DNA of 64,000 nt from Flagellimonas zhangzhouensis (GTDB taxonomy: Bacteria; Bacteroidota; Bacteroidia; Flavobacteriales; Flavobacteriaceae). A model generated the notes under the pieces. It did not search any database, had not been told where the DNA came from, and saw only the letters and a program-made list of their open reading frames with translations. The translations under genes were made by a program, and so were the position numbers. The DNA is taken from contig NZ_FNKI01000007.1 in the NCBI RefSeq assembly GCF_900102925.1, positions 31,350 through 95,349 on the forward strand. Direction: 5' to 3'. This document shows positions 26,920 to 36,421 of the stretch, piece by piece. The first letter of the stretch is position 1; every line of letters begins with the position of its first letter.

Positions 26920-27673
26920 AATAATTGGCTTTATAATTGGTTTCATTTTAGTCCTCATAATAGGTTTTGGAATCTACATCTACTTTTGGAATGAAAATAG
27001 GATTGAAAAATCTAAAGAATTATCTCTCCGCATAGAAAATTTTGAATCGGAAGACAGCGACGAATACATGGAATACTCTGTTGCTTTTAATAAAGCTGGA
27101 GATTTTGAAAGAGGATTCAAATTTTTAAACAAAGCTGTAGAACTTGACCCAAAGTTACATTTAGGATATAGAGGTTGGATAAGATTAAGAAAATTGCGTG
27201 ATTATGATAAAGCTCTTGAGGATTTCAACCGTCTTGACAGTTTAACACCTAAATTCATTGATGCCCCTTGGGGAGAAGACATCGACTTTTTGCGAGGAGA
27301 ATGCTATTTTGGAAAAAAGAATTATCAAAAAGCTATTGAATTATTTAATCGAAATATAGAGAATCAAAAAGAGGATTGGGTTGACATTCACAATTTTATA
27401 TATCTAGGACATTGCGAATACAAACTAGGTAATTACCAAAAAGCCAATACTGAATACCAACGAGCCTTAAAACAGACCGAAAATATTCCAGAAGCCTATT
27501 TTGGAATGGCAAAAGCCTATCAAAAACTTGGACAAATCGAAAAAGCCAAAGAAACCATTTTAAAAGCTGAAAAAACTATTCATTACAAAAGAGATGATAT
27601 TTACAATGAGTTTTTAAACGAAATATATCTTTCTGAAGTAATAGAATTTAAACAACAATTAAATAAAATATAG
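26903..27673 (+). CDS. Membrane-anchored tetratricopeptide-repeat protein (TTG start)
   Basis: 256 residues. The start is a TTG inside the end of the previous gene; it is chosen because it begins a perfect membrane anchor, MKKFFKIIGFIIGFILVLIIGFGIY. The rest is a string of TPR helices, for example ERGFKFLNKAVELDP, YQKAIELFNRNI, YQKANTEYQRALKQ and EAYFGMAKAYQKLGQ, a scaffold for protein contacts. Low GC content and Lys/Ile-rich codons match the gene before it, so both may have been acquired together. Confidence 0.78.
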   Translation: MKKFFKIIGFIIGFILVLIIGFGIYIYFWNENRIEKSKELSLRIENFESEDSDEYMEYSVAFNKAGDFERGFKFLNKAVELDPKLHLGYRGWIRLRKLRDYDKALEDFNRLDSLTPKFIDAPWGEDIDFLRGECYFGKKNYQKAIELFNRNIENQKEDWVDIHNFIYLGHCEYKLGNYQKANTEYQRALKQTENIPEAYFGMAKAYQKLGQIEKAKETILKAEKTIHYKRDDIYNEFLNEIYLSEVIEFKQQLNKI

Positions 27674-27714
27674 CTGGTTGCAAAATGGCTATTTGTAATT
27701 CCCTAACCACCTAC

Positions 27715-29376
27715 TTAATCCCTATACCCCTCTGGAATCTTGCGGGCATGCGTCAAATCTTCAAAGGCTTTTCCAATTTTCAACAAATGTACTTCTGAAA
27801 ACGGCTTTCCAATAAACGTCAACCCCTTGGGTTGTCCTGTAGGCATATAACCCATCGGAATGGTAAGTGCAGGATATTCGGCAACGGCGGCGTAACCTGC
27901 ATGGTAATTATTAATACTCAACACAGCATCCAGTTGCTTATCTTCCATAATTTTGAAGTATGCTCTCCCCGATGCCATTAAATTTTTCTTGATGATTTCA
28001 AATTGTTCTGCCGTGGTTGTATCGGCTAAAATTCCATCAAAACTACCTTGACCATAAGGAATTCGAACCAAAGAATCTTGTTTGTTGAATTCCACCACAT
28101 CTGCTACAGATGCCACTTTTACCACATCTTTATTTTTCACTTGTGATTCAATGTAAGCAGGTAAATCTGCTCTCATATCCAAATTCAATAAGGTAGTAAA
28201 TCCATCCAATTGCACATCTGCGGGTTCAAACTCGATGATTTGGGCTCCTGCATTGCGTAAAATTTCCACATTGGCAGCATATAACGAATCTCGTTCCAAA
28301 AGGTTCTTCATTACACCCAATCGGATTTGACTTAGTTCAGCTGGATTTTCCCAAGTCGCTTTAACATCAGTTTCTGGAGCTACCGATTTAAAATCGGCTT
28401 CGTCCTTGCCCAACATGGCATCCAACAAAATGGCATTATCGGTCACGTTTTTGGTCATGGGGCCAGGTGTATCCAACGTACTTGAAATCGGAACAATGCC
28501 CGTTCTACTCAACAATCCGATAGTCGGTTTCAATCCCACAATGGAACTGCTACTTGATGGCGATAAAATACTGCCCGAAGTTTCGGTACCTACAGCACCG
28601 ACTGCATAGTTGGCAGCGGTTGAAGTTCCGCTTCCTGCGCTGGATCCACCTGTATCAAAAACGCGTCTTCCGTAAGGATTCAAGGTTTGTCCGCCAACAG
28701 CACTCTGACCGTTGGGGCAGCCTTGACAAATAAAATTGGCCCATTCACTTAGGTTTACTTTCCCTAAAATCAAAGCGCCTTTTTCTTTCAAACGCTCCAC
28801 AATAAAGGCATCATCGGTTTGACTTTCCTTTAAAGCAATAGCTCCAGCAGTGGTGTGCATTTCTGCTGTTCCCACATTGTCTTTCAACAAAATCGGCATG
28901 CCATAAATAGGATGGTTCGTTCCTTGGTTTTTGTCCAACGCCCTAGCTTCTTCCAATACATTTGGATTTAAAGCGATTACCGTGTTCAAAGTAGTATTAT
29001 TAGGCAGTTCGTATTCGTAGATTCGGTGCAAATAAAACAACACCAAATCTTCATAGGTAAAAGTTCCTGCTTCAATTTGGCTTTGAATGGAGGGAATATC
29101 CTGCTCCAACACCAAAGGTTTCATTTTTTCGTACTGCTCTTTGGAGAATTTGGATACTTCTTCATACAAAGGCAAAAACACCTCATTCTTGTCCAACACC
29201 TTACTTTGAATGAACTTGTATCGCATTCTTCTGCTTTCGTTCTCTGCATTTGCAGCTACCTCCGAAGAATCGTTATAGGGTGTCCAAAGCGTAACTTCTT
29301 CCTTGGGTGTTACGTCCTTTTGTTTACAGGAAACAAAAGCTATCAACGCCAAGGAGCACAAAAAAAATCTGGTCAT
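27715..29376 (-). CDS. Amidase-signature lipoprotein
   Basis: 553 residues. The N-terminus MTRFFLCSLALIAFVSCKQ carries a lipobox. The amidase signature is complete: LLKDNVG with the catalytic lysine, the Ser-rich GGSSAGSGTS loop and GTETSGSI with the nucleophilic serine. The enzyme hydrolyses an amide bond with the Ser-cisSer-Lys triad, outside the cytoplasm. The N-terminal helical extension to about residue 90 is usual in the larger lipoprotein members. It lies 8 bases after ftsY, so it may share that transcript. Unlike GatA it has a signal peptide and no GatB/GatC neighbours. Confidence 0.88.
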   Translation of the reverse strand: MTRFFLCSLALIAFVSCKQKDVTPKEEVTLWTPYNDSSEVAANAENESRRMRYKFIQSKVLDKNEVFLPLYEEVSKFSKEQYEKMKPLVLEQDIPSIQSQIEAGTFTYEDLVLFYLHRIYEYELPNNTTLNTVIALNPNVLEEARALDKNQGTNHPIYGMPILLKDNVGTAEMHTTAGAIALKESQTDDAFIVERLKEKGALILGKVNLSEWANFICQGCPNGQSAVGGQTLNPYGRRVFDTGGSSAGSGTSTAANYAVGAVGTETSGSILSPSSSSSIVGLKPTIGLLSRTGIVPISSTLDTPGPMTKNVTDNAILLDAMLGKDEADFKSVAPETDVKATWENPAELSQIRLGVMKNLLERDSLYAANVEILRNAGAQIIEFEPADVQLDGFTTLLNLDMRADLPAYIESQVKNKDVVKVASVADVVEFNKQDSLVRIPYGQGSFDGILADTTTAEQFEIIKKNLMASGRAYFKIMEDKQLDAVLSINNYHAGYAAVAEYPALTIPMGYMPTGQPKGLTFIGKPFSEVHLLKIGKAFEDLTHARKIPEGYRD

Positions 29377-29384
29377 AAGGTTAT

Positions 29385-30341
29385 TTATAGTTTAAAAAAC
29401 GAATCAACAAATTCGAACTTATTGAACACTTGCAAGTCTTCTATCCCCTCACCTACACCAATGTATTTTACGGGAATTTGGAATTGATCGGAAATTCCGA
29501 TTACCACACCCCCTTTGGCGGTACCGTCCAATTTGGTCACAGCTAAACTGGTTACTTCGGTTGCTTTGGTGAATTGTTTGGCTTGTTCAAAGGCATTTTG
29601 TCCTGTGGAACCATCCAACACCAACAATACTTCGTGCGGGGCATCAGGCACAACCTTTTGCATAACCCGCTTTACTTTGGAAAGCTCGTTCATTAGGTTG
29701 ACTTTATTATGCAAACGTCCCGCAGTATCTACCAACACCACATCTGCATTTTCAGCAACGGCAGAATTCAAAGTGTCAAAGGCTACGGAGGCAGGGTCGC
29801 TTCCCATTTTTTGCTTTACGATGGGCACGTCCACGCGCTTGGCCCAAACTTCCAATTGATCTATGGCCGCCGCACGGAACGTATCTGCAGCACCCAACAC
29901 CACTTTAAAGCCTTTATTCTTGAATTGATGGGCCAACTTTCCAATGGTCGTGGTCTTACCCACTCCATTAACACCTACCACCATGATCACGTATGGTTTT
30001 TTGTCTGTAGGCACTGTGATTTCGGAAGCATCGCCAGAATTTGTTTCGGAAAGTAAACCTGCAATCTCTTCCCGAAGTATTCCGTTAAGCTCATCAGTCC
30101 CCATATATTTATCACGGGAGACACGTTCTTCAATTCGTTCAATGATTTTTAAGGTCGTATTTACCCCAACATCGGAAGTCACCAATACCTCTTCCAAGTT
30201 ATCCAATACCTCATCATCTACCTTGGATTTCCCTGCAACGGCCTTGCCCAACTTACCAAAAAAGCTACTTTTTGACTTTTCAAGACCTTTGTCCAAGGTC
30301 TCTTTTTTCTCCTTGGAAAATATATTTTTGAATAAGCTCAT
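29385..30341 (-). CDS. ftsY: Signal recognition particle receptor FtsY
   Basis: 318 residues from the ATG at 30341 (MSLFKNIFSK); the frame extends to 30443 but that part crosses a possible promoter region. The N domain precedes the GTPase domain with G1 GVNGVGKTT, the DTFRAAA loop, DTAGR and TKLDGTAKGG, and the end GVGEGIEDL plus FDF-like motif is standard. FtsY docks ribosome-nascent chain complexes bearing Ffh to the membrane. The acidic A domain is very short, as often in this phylum. The gene lies after the rpmB-rpmG-DUF4295 cluster but a terminator hairpin separates them. Confidence 0.95.
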   Translation of the reverse strand: MSLFKNIFSKEKKETLDKGLEKSKSSFFGKLGKAVAGKSKVDDEVLDNLEEVLVTSDVGVNTTLKIIERIEERVSRDKYMGTDELNGILREEIAGLLSETNSGDASEITVPTDKKPYVIMVVGVNGVGKTTTIGKLAHQFKNKGFKVVLGAADTFRAAAIDQLEVWAKRVDVPIVKQKMGSDPASVAFDTLNSAVAENADVVLVDTAGRLHNKVNLMNELSKVKRVMQKVVPDAPHEVLLVLDGSTGQNAFEQAKQFTKATEVTSLAVTKLDGTAKGGVVIGISDQFQIPVKYIGVGEGIEDLQVFNKFEFVDSFFKL

Positions 30342-30470
30342 CTTGTGTTCTTTGCTAATGGTCAAAGATAGGAAAGTAAGGGGAGTTTTGTTAATACAAT
30401 ATGTTCCTTGTGTTGCAATTGGGAAGTTTTTTAATTGCATCAAGTATTTCCAACCAAAAAATTGGACATA

Positions 30471-30500
30471 AAAAAAAGCCGCTTAAAAAGCGGCTTTTCT
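30471..30500 (-). terminator. Intrinsic terminator after the rpmB-rpmG-DUF4295 cluster
   Basis: AAAAGCCGCTT and AAGCGGCTTTT form a perfect stem with a 3-base loop, followed on the minus strand by a T run. It lies 20 bases after the DUF4295 stop. Confidence 0.85.
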
Positions 30501-30520
30501 ATATGGTCTAGGATAAATCC

Positions 30521-30673
30521 TTATTTCTTGTTCAACCAGTCGTTTACCATTTCTGGGGCCATTACCGACTCAACGAAGGTATATGCACCAGTTTTTGGAG
30601 ACTTCACCATTTTGATGGCTTTGGTCAATCTTTTGGATGACGACTGAAGTGTTGCTACTGTTTTCTTTGCCAT
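30521..30673 (-). CDS. DUF4295 small protein
   Basis: 50 residues, shorter than the usual ORF cut-off. The product begins MAKKTVATLQSSSKRL and ends MVNDWLNKK, very basic in the first half. This small protein is found next to L33 and L28 in many members of the Bacteroidota and is probably ribosome-associated, but its exact role is not established. It follows rpmG by 35 bases and ends before a strong terminator. Confidence 0.88.
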   Translation of the reverse strand: MAKKTVATLQSSSKRLTKAIKMVKSPKTGAYTFVESVMAPEMVNDWLNKK

Positions 30674-30708
30674 GGCTTATATTTTTCTGCCTTTCTTAAA
30701 AAGACGAA

Positions 30709-30891
30709 TTACTTAATTTCTTTATGAACGGTCATACGCTTTAGAATCGGATTGAATTTTTTGATTTCCATCCTATCTGGCGTGTTTTTCTTGTTCTTGG
30801 TGGTAATATACCTAGAAGTACCTGGCATACCAGACTCTTTGTGTTCTGTACACTCTAAAATTACCTGAATCCTATTTCCTTTCTTTGCCAT
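30709..30891 (-). CDS. rpmG: 50S ribosomal protein bL33
   Basis: 60 residues, starting [18 protein letters not shown]. One cysteine is left and the usual CxxC pairs of the zinc-binding form are absent, so it is the zinc-free type. It lies between rpmB and the DUF4295 gene on the minus strand. Confidence 0.94.
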   Translation of the reverse strand: MAKKGNRIQVILECTEHKESGMPGTSRYITTKNKKNTPDRMEIKKFNPILKRMTVHKEIK

Positions 30892-30919
30892 TGTATTGTA
30901 CTTAAAATGCTTTTACAAC

Positions 30920-31147
30920 TTACTTTTTGGAGTTGATTTCCTTCAAGACAGCAGAGATTCCTTTCTTGTTGATGATTTTCAATCCTTTTGAAGAAACGTT
31001 CAAGGTTACCCAACGATCTTCTTCTTGGATGTAAAACTTCTTTTTAGAAATGTTCGAATCGAACCTTCTCTTGGTCTTATTGATAGAAAAGGAAACGTTA
31101 TTTCCAAACATCACCTTTTTTCCTGTAACTTCACAAACTTTAGACAT
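30920..31147 (-). CDS. rpmB: 50S ribosomal protein bL28
   Basis: 75 residues starting MSKVCEVTGKKVMFGNNVSF, the conserved L28 head, followed by the basic RRFDSNISKKKFY segment. It is the first gene of the rpmB-rpmG-DUF4295 cluster, with a good promoter just upstream. Confidence 0.95.
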   Translation of the reverse strand: MSKVCEVTGKKVMFGNNVSFSINKTKRRFDSNISKKKFYIQEEDRWVTLNVSSKGLKIINKKGISAVLKEINSKK

Positions 31148-31180
31148 CTCCCTAACTTTTGAGTGATTTTATTGAGGCTG

Positions 31181-31211
31181 CAAATTTATATCTTTTTAAT
31201 GGTTGTACAAA
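31181..31211 (-). promoter_or_regulatory. Housekeeping promoter of rpmB
   Basis: On the minus strand TTTG (31208-31211) is followed after 19 bases by TAAATTTG (31181-31188). Both boxes and the spacing fit the Bacteroidota primary sigma factor consensus exactly. The predicted start gives a leader of about 27 bases. Confidence 0.75.
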
Positions 31212-31219
31212 ATTCTTTT

Positions 31220-32467
31220 TCAGAAATTTAAAATTTCTTTGTACAATAACTCAAAAGCCTTGTTCACAGACTTTCTCACCACCCTTTCGCGAGACCTTCC
31301 CATACTGAATTTTTGGGCATAAGTGCCATTTGGCGTACTTATACCTATATATACAGTTCCAACATCGGCATCTGAGTCTCCTTTCGTGGGACCAGCGTTA
31401 CCTGTTGTGGCAATTCCAAAATCAGAACCTAGTTTTGATTTTACATTTTCAGCCATGGCAATCGCGACTTCCTCACTAACCACAGAATGCTTTTCAATGA
31501 GTTCCGCAGGCACATCCAACATATTGATCTTTACCTCGGTTGCATAACACACCACACCCCCTTTAAAATATTGGGATGCACCCGGGACCGAAGTTACCGC
31601 TTGAGCTATGCTTCCTCCTGTAAAACTTTCGGCCGTAGCCAAAGTCAGGTTCTTTTGAGCCAACATATTCCCAATCTGCATCTCGATTTCGCCATCCTCT
31701 TCTTCACCATATATTATATCACCTATATATTGATATAGTTTTTTTATTTCTGAGGCAATATCATCTTCTAGAGCTTGTTTATCTTTTCCTGTTGACGAAA
31801 GTCGTAAACGAACCCTAGAAAAGTTAGGCAAATAGGCCAATTTGATATGTGATGGCAAATTATTTTCCCAATCTTCGAGCTTTTCTGCAAGAGCACTTTC
31901 TCCCATTCCATAAGTGAGAACGGTTCTATGTACGATATGCGGACGATCAAACTCTTCCACAATTTTAGGTAGCACAAGATCATTCATCAAGTTTTTCATC
32001 TCGTAGGGCACTCCTGGCAATGAAATAAAGGCTGTATTGCCCTTTTTCATCCACATGCCGGGCGCCGTTCCATAAGCATTGTGCAAGACCGTAGCCCTTG
32101 AGGGCACCATGGCCTGTTCCTTATTTAAGTCCGATATCGGAGTTTTAATGTGCTTTTTAAACAGCTCTTGAATATGGTCCCAAACAGCTTTATCCGAAAC
32201 CAGTTCATCATCCAAAAATTGACAAAGGGTTTTTTTGGTGATGTCATCTTTGGTTGGACCAAGCCCACCTGTAATAATGACCACCGAAGATCGGCTATTC
32301 GCCTCCTCCAATGCCTGAAGAATATGTTCGCGATTATCTTGTACCGAAGTAATTTGATACACGGCAACCCCAATTTCATTCAAGGCTTTGGAAATAAAGG
32401 CCGAGTTGGAGTCTATAATCTGCCCAATGAGAATTTCATCCCCAATGGTGATGATTTCGGCTTGCAT
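31220..32467 (-). CDS. CinA-like protein with NMN deamidase domain
   Basis: 415 residues from the ATG at 32467. The N-terminal molybdopterin-binding-like domain begins [19 protein letters not shown] and has GGLGPTKDD. The C-terminal PncC domain has TAESFTGG and TGNAGP. PncC-type domains convert nicotinamide mononucleotide to nicotinate mononucleotide, recycling the NAD by-product of DNA ligase; many CinA forms also have ADP-ribose pyrophosphatase activity. It starts one base after the Hpt gene, so it is in the same operon. Competence should not be inferred from the name. Confidence 0.92.
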   Translation of the reverse strand: MQAEIITIGDEILIGQIIDSNSAFISKALNEIGVAVYQITSVQDNREHILQALEEANSRSSVVIITGGLGPTKDDITKKTLCQFLDDELVSDKAVWDHIQELFKKHIKTPISDLNKEQAMVPSRATVLHNAYGTAPGMWMKKGNTAFISLPGVPYEMKNLMNDLVLPKIVEEFDRPHIVHRTVLTYGMGESALAEKLEDWENNLPSHIKLAYLPNFSRVRLRLSSTGKDKQALEDDIASEIKKLYQYIGDIIYGEEEDGEIEMQIGNMLAQKNLTLATAESFTGGSIAQAVTSVPGASQYFKGGVVCYATEVKINMLDVPAELIEKHSVVSEEVAIAMAENVKSKLGSDFGIATTGNAGPTKGDSDADVGTVYIGISTPNGTYAQKFSMGRSRERVVRKSVNKAFELLYKEILNF

Positions 32468-32468
32468 G

Positions 32469-32807
32469 CTATAAATCAAAGTCTTTTTTTAGCTCGGCGA
32501 CCACTTGAAGGATGTCTTTTTTCAGTTCTGGGAACTTTTGTTCAATTTCACCTAAACTCCCTTCCGATTTACCCAAAGTTTCAATATCCAAAGCCATGGC
32601 ACGTGTTTGTTCCATTCCAAGGATATCTACATTGGGTTTTATTTTGTGGGCCAACTTATATATATTCTCGTAATCTTTCCCGTTGATGGCTTTTTCAAGT
32701 CCTTCCATATCTTCGGGAACTTCTTCCAAAAAAACAGAAATTACGGAAACGATGAAATCATCATCTCCTTCTGCCATTTCATTGATTTTATCGAGGTTGT
32801 AAATCAT
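32469..32807 (-). CDS. Stand-alone Hpt phosphotransfer protein
   Basis: 112 residues, an all-helical Hpt domain. The phosphorylated histidine is in [11 protein letters not shown], about residue 53. Its role is to carry phosphate between response regulators or a hybrid kinase and a regulator. No kinase or receiver domain is encoded nearby. The ATG overlaps the stop of the FAH gene (TAATG), and cinA follows one base after its stop, so the three genes are co-transcribed. Confidence 0.88.
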   Translation of the reverse strand: MIYNLDKINEMAEGDDDFIVSVISVFLEEVPEDMEGLEKAINGKDYENIYKLAHKIKPNVDILGMEQTRAMALDIETLGKSEGSLGEIEQKFPELKKDILQVVAELKKDFDL

Positions 32808-33418
32808 TATCGTACATTAATTTCAAAAATCTTCTCTCCTTCCAACACACCTACAAGGTAGTCATTTGGGCTTACTTTACCAACACCAGCAGGGGTTCCC
32901 GTAAAGATAATATCGCCCTTCTTCAACATGAAATAAGTGGAAACATACGCAATGATTTCATCTATCTTCCACAACATCAAAGACGTATTCCCATCTTGTA
33001 CCACTTCTCCATTTTTTGAAAGGGAAAAGTTGATATTATTCAAATCTTCAAACTTCGTTTTGGGCAACCAATTACCCACAACCGCAGCACCATCGAATCC
33101 CTTCGCTTTTTCCCAAGGAAGTCCTTTTTCTTTTAATTTGGATTGAAGATCTCTAGCTGTGAAATCGATACCCAAACCAATTTCATCATAATATTTATGG
33201 GCAAATTCTTGGGCAATGTGCTTGCCTACTTTTTTGATTTTCACCAATACCTCAACTTCATAATGCACATCGTTAGAAAATTCAGGGATATAAAAGTCCT
33301 GTTCCTTGGGCAATATGGCAGAGTCTGGTTTTATGAACACCACAGGTTCACTTGGGCGCTCATTGTTTAACTCATTAATATGGTCTACATAATTGCGACC
33401 TATACAAATCAGCTTCAT
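32807..33418 (-). CDS. Fumarylacetoacetate hydrolase-family protein
   Basis: 203 residues of the FAH fold. The start MKLICIGRNYVDHINEL and the conserved metal-binding sequence HYEVEVLVKI, plus GIDFTARDLQ and FTGTPAGVG, are standard for the small FAHD1-like group. These metal-dependent enzymes act as acylpyruvate hydrolases or oxaloacetate decarboxylases. It is the first gene of a three-gene unit with Hpt and cinA; the reason for that linkage is not clear. Confidence 0.9.
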   Translation of the reverse strand: MKLICIGRNYVDHINELNNERPSEPVVFIKPDSAILPKEQDFYIPEFSNDVHYEVEVLVKIKKVGKHIAQEFAHKYYDEIGLGIDFTARDLQSKLKEKGLPWEKAKGFDGAAVVGNWLPKTKFEDLNNINFSLSKNGEVVQDGNTSLMLWKIDEIIAYVSTYFMLKKGDIIFTGTPAGVGKVSPNDYLVGVLEGEKIFEINVR

Positions 33419-33445
33419 ACTATTTCGGGGGTTATGTTGTTCTAG

Positions 33446-34219
33446 TTAAAACTTGTTGTTGAGTTTACTCAATTTAATCTGGGTAAGCACTTTTTTGGTG
33501 TAAAGCGGAAAATCGGCATTCAATATCCAACCAAAATAACCTGGTTCTTTTTCCATCACCTCGTCCACTGTTTTCCCTTTGTGCTTTCCAAAAGCAAAAA
33601 TGGGATTTTCATTTTCATCAATCCCAATAAAACCTGCAAAGTCCAAACTTTGTTTTCGTGTGGTAAACTCTGAAAGCTTTTTAATATTGTTTTCCAACTC
33701 TGGATAACGATCCAATTGCGCCAATAACACCTCATACGTAGCCAAGGTATCTGCTTCGGCGCTGTGGGCATCTTCCAAACTCTTGTCACAATAAAATTTA
33801 TAGGCTGCTTCCAAGGTGCGTTTTTCCATTTTATGAAAAATGGTTTGCACATCTACGGACACCATGCTTTTCATATCAAAATCCACATCGGCACGCAACA
33901 TTTCCTCTGCCAAAAGTGGAATATCGAACCTATCGGAATTAAATCCACCCAAATCGCTATCGCGAATCATGGCATAAATTTCCTTGGAAAGCTGTTTAAA
34001 TGTTGGCTCGTTCGCCACTTTCTCATCGGAAATTCCATGAATGGCCTCCGATTCTGCAGGAATGGGCATTTCTGGATTCACCAACCAAGTTCTGCTTTCC
34101 TTATTTCCGTTGGGATATACCTTTAAAATGGAAATTTCCACGATTCGATCCGTTGCCACATTGGTACCCGTGGTCTCCAAATCAAAAAAACAAATTGGTT
34201 TTGTTAGTTGTAATTGCAT
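33446..34219 (-). CDS. DnaQ-like 3'-5' exonuclease
   Basis: 257 residues. The DEDDh active site is complete: FFDLETTGT (D and E), GGFNSDRFD and EDAHSAEAD. A C-terminal tail beyond about residue 190 contains FAFGKHKGKTVDEV, a short motif also seen at the end of exonuclease-type proteins in this phylum. It acts on single-stranded 3' ends, perhaps in repair or RNA turnover. It is not the proofreading subunit by context, as no polymerase gene is near. Confidence 0.88.
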   Translation of the reverse strand: MQLQLTKPICFFDLETTGTNVATDRIVEISILKVYPNGNKESRTWLVNPEMPIPAESEAIHGISDEKVANEPTFKQLSKEIYAMIRDSDLGGFNSDRFDIPLLAEEMLRADVDFDMKSMVSVDVQTIFHKMEKRTLEAAYKFYCDKSLEDAHSAEADTLATYEVLLAQLDRYPELENNIKKLSEFTTRKQSLDFAGFIGIDENENPIFAFGKHKGKTVDEVMEKEPGYFGWILNADFPLYTKKVLTQIKLSKLNNKF

Positions 34220-34292
34220 GTGGGATTTTTAGCTCCAAATAGGAGTTTGGGCTCCTAAATTAAGAATAGTAAAATGAATTACGAACGTTTTC

Positions 34293-35645
34293 CTAGATTT
34301 CCCTGTTAACATCCCAAGCTTCGAGATAATCGGCCACTGTTTTCACGAACATTCCACCTAAAGCACCATTCACCACTCTATGGTCGTAACTGTGGGATAG
34401 GTACATTTTGCTTCGGATGCCGATATACTCTCCTTGATCGGTTTCAATAACGGATGGGATTTTTCGAATAGCTCCCAAGGCCAAGATCCCAACTTGTGGC
34501 TGGTTGATGATGGGCGTTCCAAAAACACTGCCAAACGAACCTACGTTGGTCACGGTATAGGTACCCTCTTTGATTTCGTCGGGTTTTAATTGGTTGTTTC
34601 GGGCTCTGTTGGCCAAATCGTTCACCGTTTTTGCCATACCTACCAAATTCAATTGGTCAGCATTTTTAATTACGGGAACAATCAAGTTTCCATCGGGCAA
34701 GGCTGCTGCCATTCCCAAATTAATATGTTTCTTTTTGATTACATTATCCCCTTCCAAGGAAATGTTCATCAAAGGATATTTTTTTAGAGCATGTGCCACC
34801 GCTTCCATAAAAATGGGCGTGAAGGTTAATTTTTCACCCTCACGTTTTTCGAAAGCGTTTTTCACCTTGTTTCGCCAGTTCACCACATTGGTCACATCCA
34901 CCTCCACAAAACTTTGCACATGGGCAGAAGTCGTGATACTTTCCATCATGTGGTGGGCAATTAATTTACCCATTCGGCTCAAAGGAATAATCTCATCTCC
35001 CTCTCCAAGCTTAATTGGAGTTGCTTTGGGTTGAGGCGTTTCTTTGGGAGCAGCCGTCTCCACTTTTTCAGTTTTGACCTCTTGCACAGCAGGTGTCTCA
35101 ACCTTAGCATGACTTCCGTTGGATGAACGGCTTTCGAGATACGCCATGATATCATTTTTGGTCACTCGACCTTCTTTGCCTGTTCCTGCAATGGCTTCCA
35201 ATTCATCCATGGAAACCCCCTCTTCCTTGGCAATATTTTTAACCAATGGGGAATAAAAACGTTCTGAACTTGAAAAATCTGGTGTCGCAACGGAAACCAC
35301 TTCTTTCACGCCTGCCATTTGGGTTTCCAGTTCCGCCACAGCTACTGGTTCTGGTTCTGAAACTTCAACAGTATCTCCTCCACCAGCAGTTGTTTCTATA
35401 TCCCCGTCCACTTGAATAACGGCAACTACTTGACCTACCTTTACCACATCGTCCACATCAAAGCGCTTTTCCAAAAGGACGCCTTCCACTTCACTGGGCA
35501 CTTCGGAATCTACTTTGTCCGTGGCAATTTCAAAAACGGCCTCGTCCATTTCAATAGTGTCCCCTACTTCTTTTAACCAGGTGGTTAAAGTTGCTTCGGC
35601 AACACTCTCTCCCATTTGCGGTAATTTCAATTCAAATTTTGACAT
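34293..35645 (-). CDS. Dihydrolipoamide acyltransferase (E2) of a 2-oxoacid dehydrogenase
   Basis: 450 residues from the ATG at 35645. The N-terminal lipoyl domain has the lipoylated lysine in FEIATDKVDSEVPS, then a long linker, a peripheral subunit-binding domain near EGVSMDELEAI, a second linker rich in Ala/Pro/Thr and the catalytic domain. The catalytic motif, normally DHRVVDG, reads DHRVVNG. The substrate may be branched-chain 2-oxoacids, pyruvate or another 2-oxoacid; the lipoyl number (one) and sequence fit branched-chain enzymes of this phylum. No E1 or E3 lies next to it. Confidence 0.88.
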   Translation of the reverse strand: MSKFELKLPQMGESVAEATLTTWLKEVGDTIEMDEAVFEIATDKVDSEVPSEVEGVLLEKRFDVDDVVKVGQVVAVIQVDGDIETTAGGGDTVEVSEPEPVAVAELETQMAGVKEVVSVATPDFSSSERFYSPLVKNIAKEEGVSMDELEAIAGTGKEGRVTKNDIMAYLESRSSNGSHAKVETPAVQEVKTEKVETAAPKETPQPKATPIKLGEGDEIIPLSRMGKLIAHHMMESITTSAHVQSFVEVDVTNVVNWRNKVKNAFEKREGEKLTFTPIFMEAVAHALKKYPLMNISLEGDNVIKKKHINLGMAAALPDGNLIVPVIKNADQLNLVGMAKTVNDLANRARNNQLKPDEIKEGTYTVTNVGSFGSVFGTPIINQPQVGILALGAIRKIPSVIETDQGEYIGIRSKMYLSHSYDHRVVNGALGGMFVKTVADYLEAWDVNREI

Positions 35646-35724
35646 ATTCGTATTTATCAAAGTGTTTTTGAGTTGTATTTTACAAAAATACTAAAGAAAT
35701 TGACTTTATTTTGTTTTTTATTCA

Positions 35725-36345
35725 CTAATTAGCTTTGATGGAATTTTCAAAAGGCACCCTGTTCAAGATACTTCTTCCCAAAGTGACCTCATCAGCATAT
35801 TCCAATTCATCACCCACAGCAATTCCTCTTGCAATGGTAGAAGTGGCGACATTCATTCCTTCCAACTGCCTAAAAATATAGAAATTAGTGGTATCCCCTT
35901 CCATCGTGGAACTCAACGCAAAAATCAACTCTTTTATATGGCCTTCCCTTACTTTACTGATCAAGGGAATGATATTCAAATCTTGTGGACCAACACCTTC
36001 CATGGGTGAAATCTTCCCTCCCAACACATGGTACAATCCATTGTATTGTGAGGTGTTTTCAATGGCCATTACATCGCGGATATCTTCTACCACACAAACC
36101 AAAGTTTCATCCCTTTTGGGGTTGGCGCAAATTTCACACAGCTCGGTATCCGAAATATTGAAACAATTTTTACAAAAATTCACTTCGGTTCGAAGCTTCA
36201 ACAAGGCATTGGCCAGCAATTCTGTTTGTTCTTCGGGCTGCTTGAGCAAGTGAAGCACCAAACGCAAAGCCGTCCGTTTACCTATGCCTGGCAATTGGGA
36301 CACTTCGTACACTGCATTTTCTAAAAGTTTCGATGAAAATTCCAT
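35725..36345 (-). CDS. recR: Recombination protein RecR
   Basis: 206 residues. The helix-hairpin-helix [12 protein letters not shown] is at about 19-30, the zinc finger is built from CKNCF and CEIC, and the Toprim domain begins VCVVEDIRD. RecR works with RecO and RecF to load RecA on gaps. The protein is of normal length and all motifs are intact. It is divergent from the symporter at 36422. Confidence 0.94.
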   Translation of the reverse strand: MEFSSKLLENAVYEVSQLPGIGKRTALRLVLHLLKQPEEQTELLANALLKLRTEVNFCKNCFNISDTELCEICANPKRDETLVCVVEDIRDVMAIENTSQYNGLYHVLGGKISPMEGVGPQDLNIIPLISKVREGHIKELIFALSSTMEGDTTNFYIFRQLEGMNVATSTIARGIAVGDELEYADEVTLGRSILNRVPFENSIKAN

Positions 36346-36421
36346 AGCATCAAATCTCCTACAAAATTACGATTTTAGCTTTACCAATTTACTTTCTTAT
36401 TTTGCAATTCAAATTTGACAT

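Noticed and set aside
30341..30443. Longer N-terminus of FtsY
   Set aside because: The upstream codons show no membrane-targeting or acidic domain character and the ATG at 30341 begins the typical MSLFKNIFSK head.
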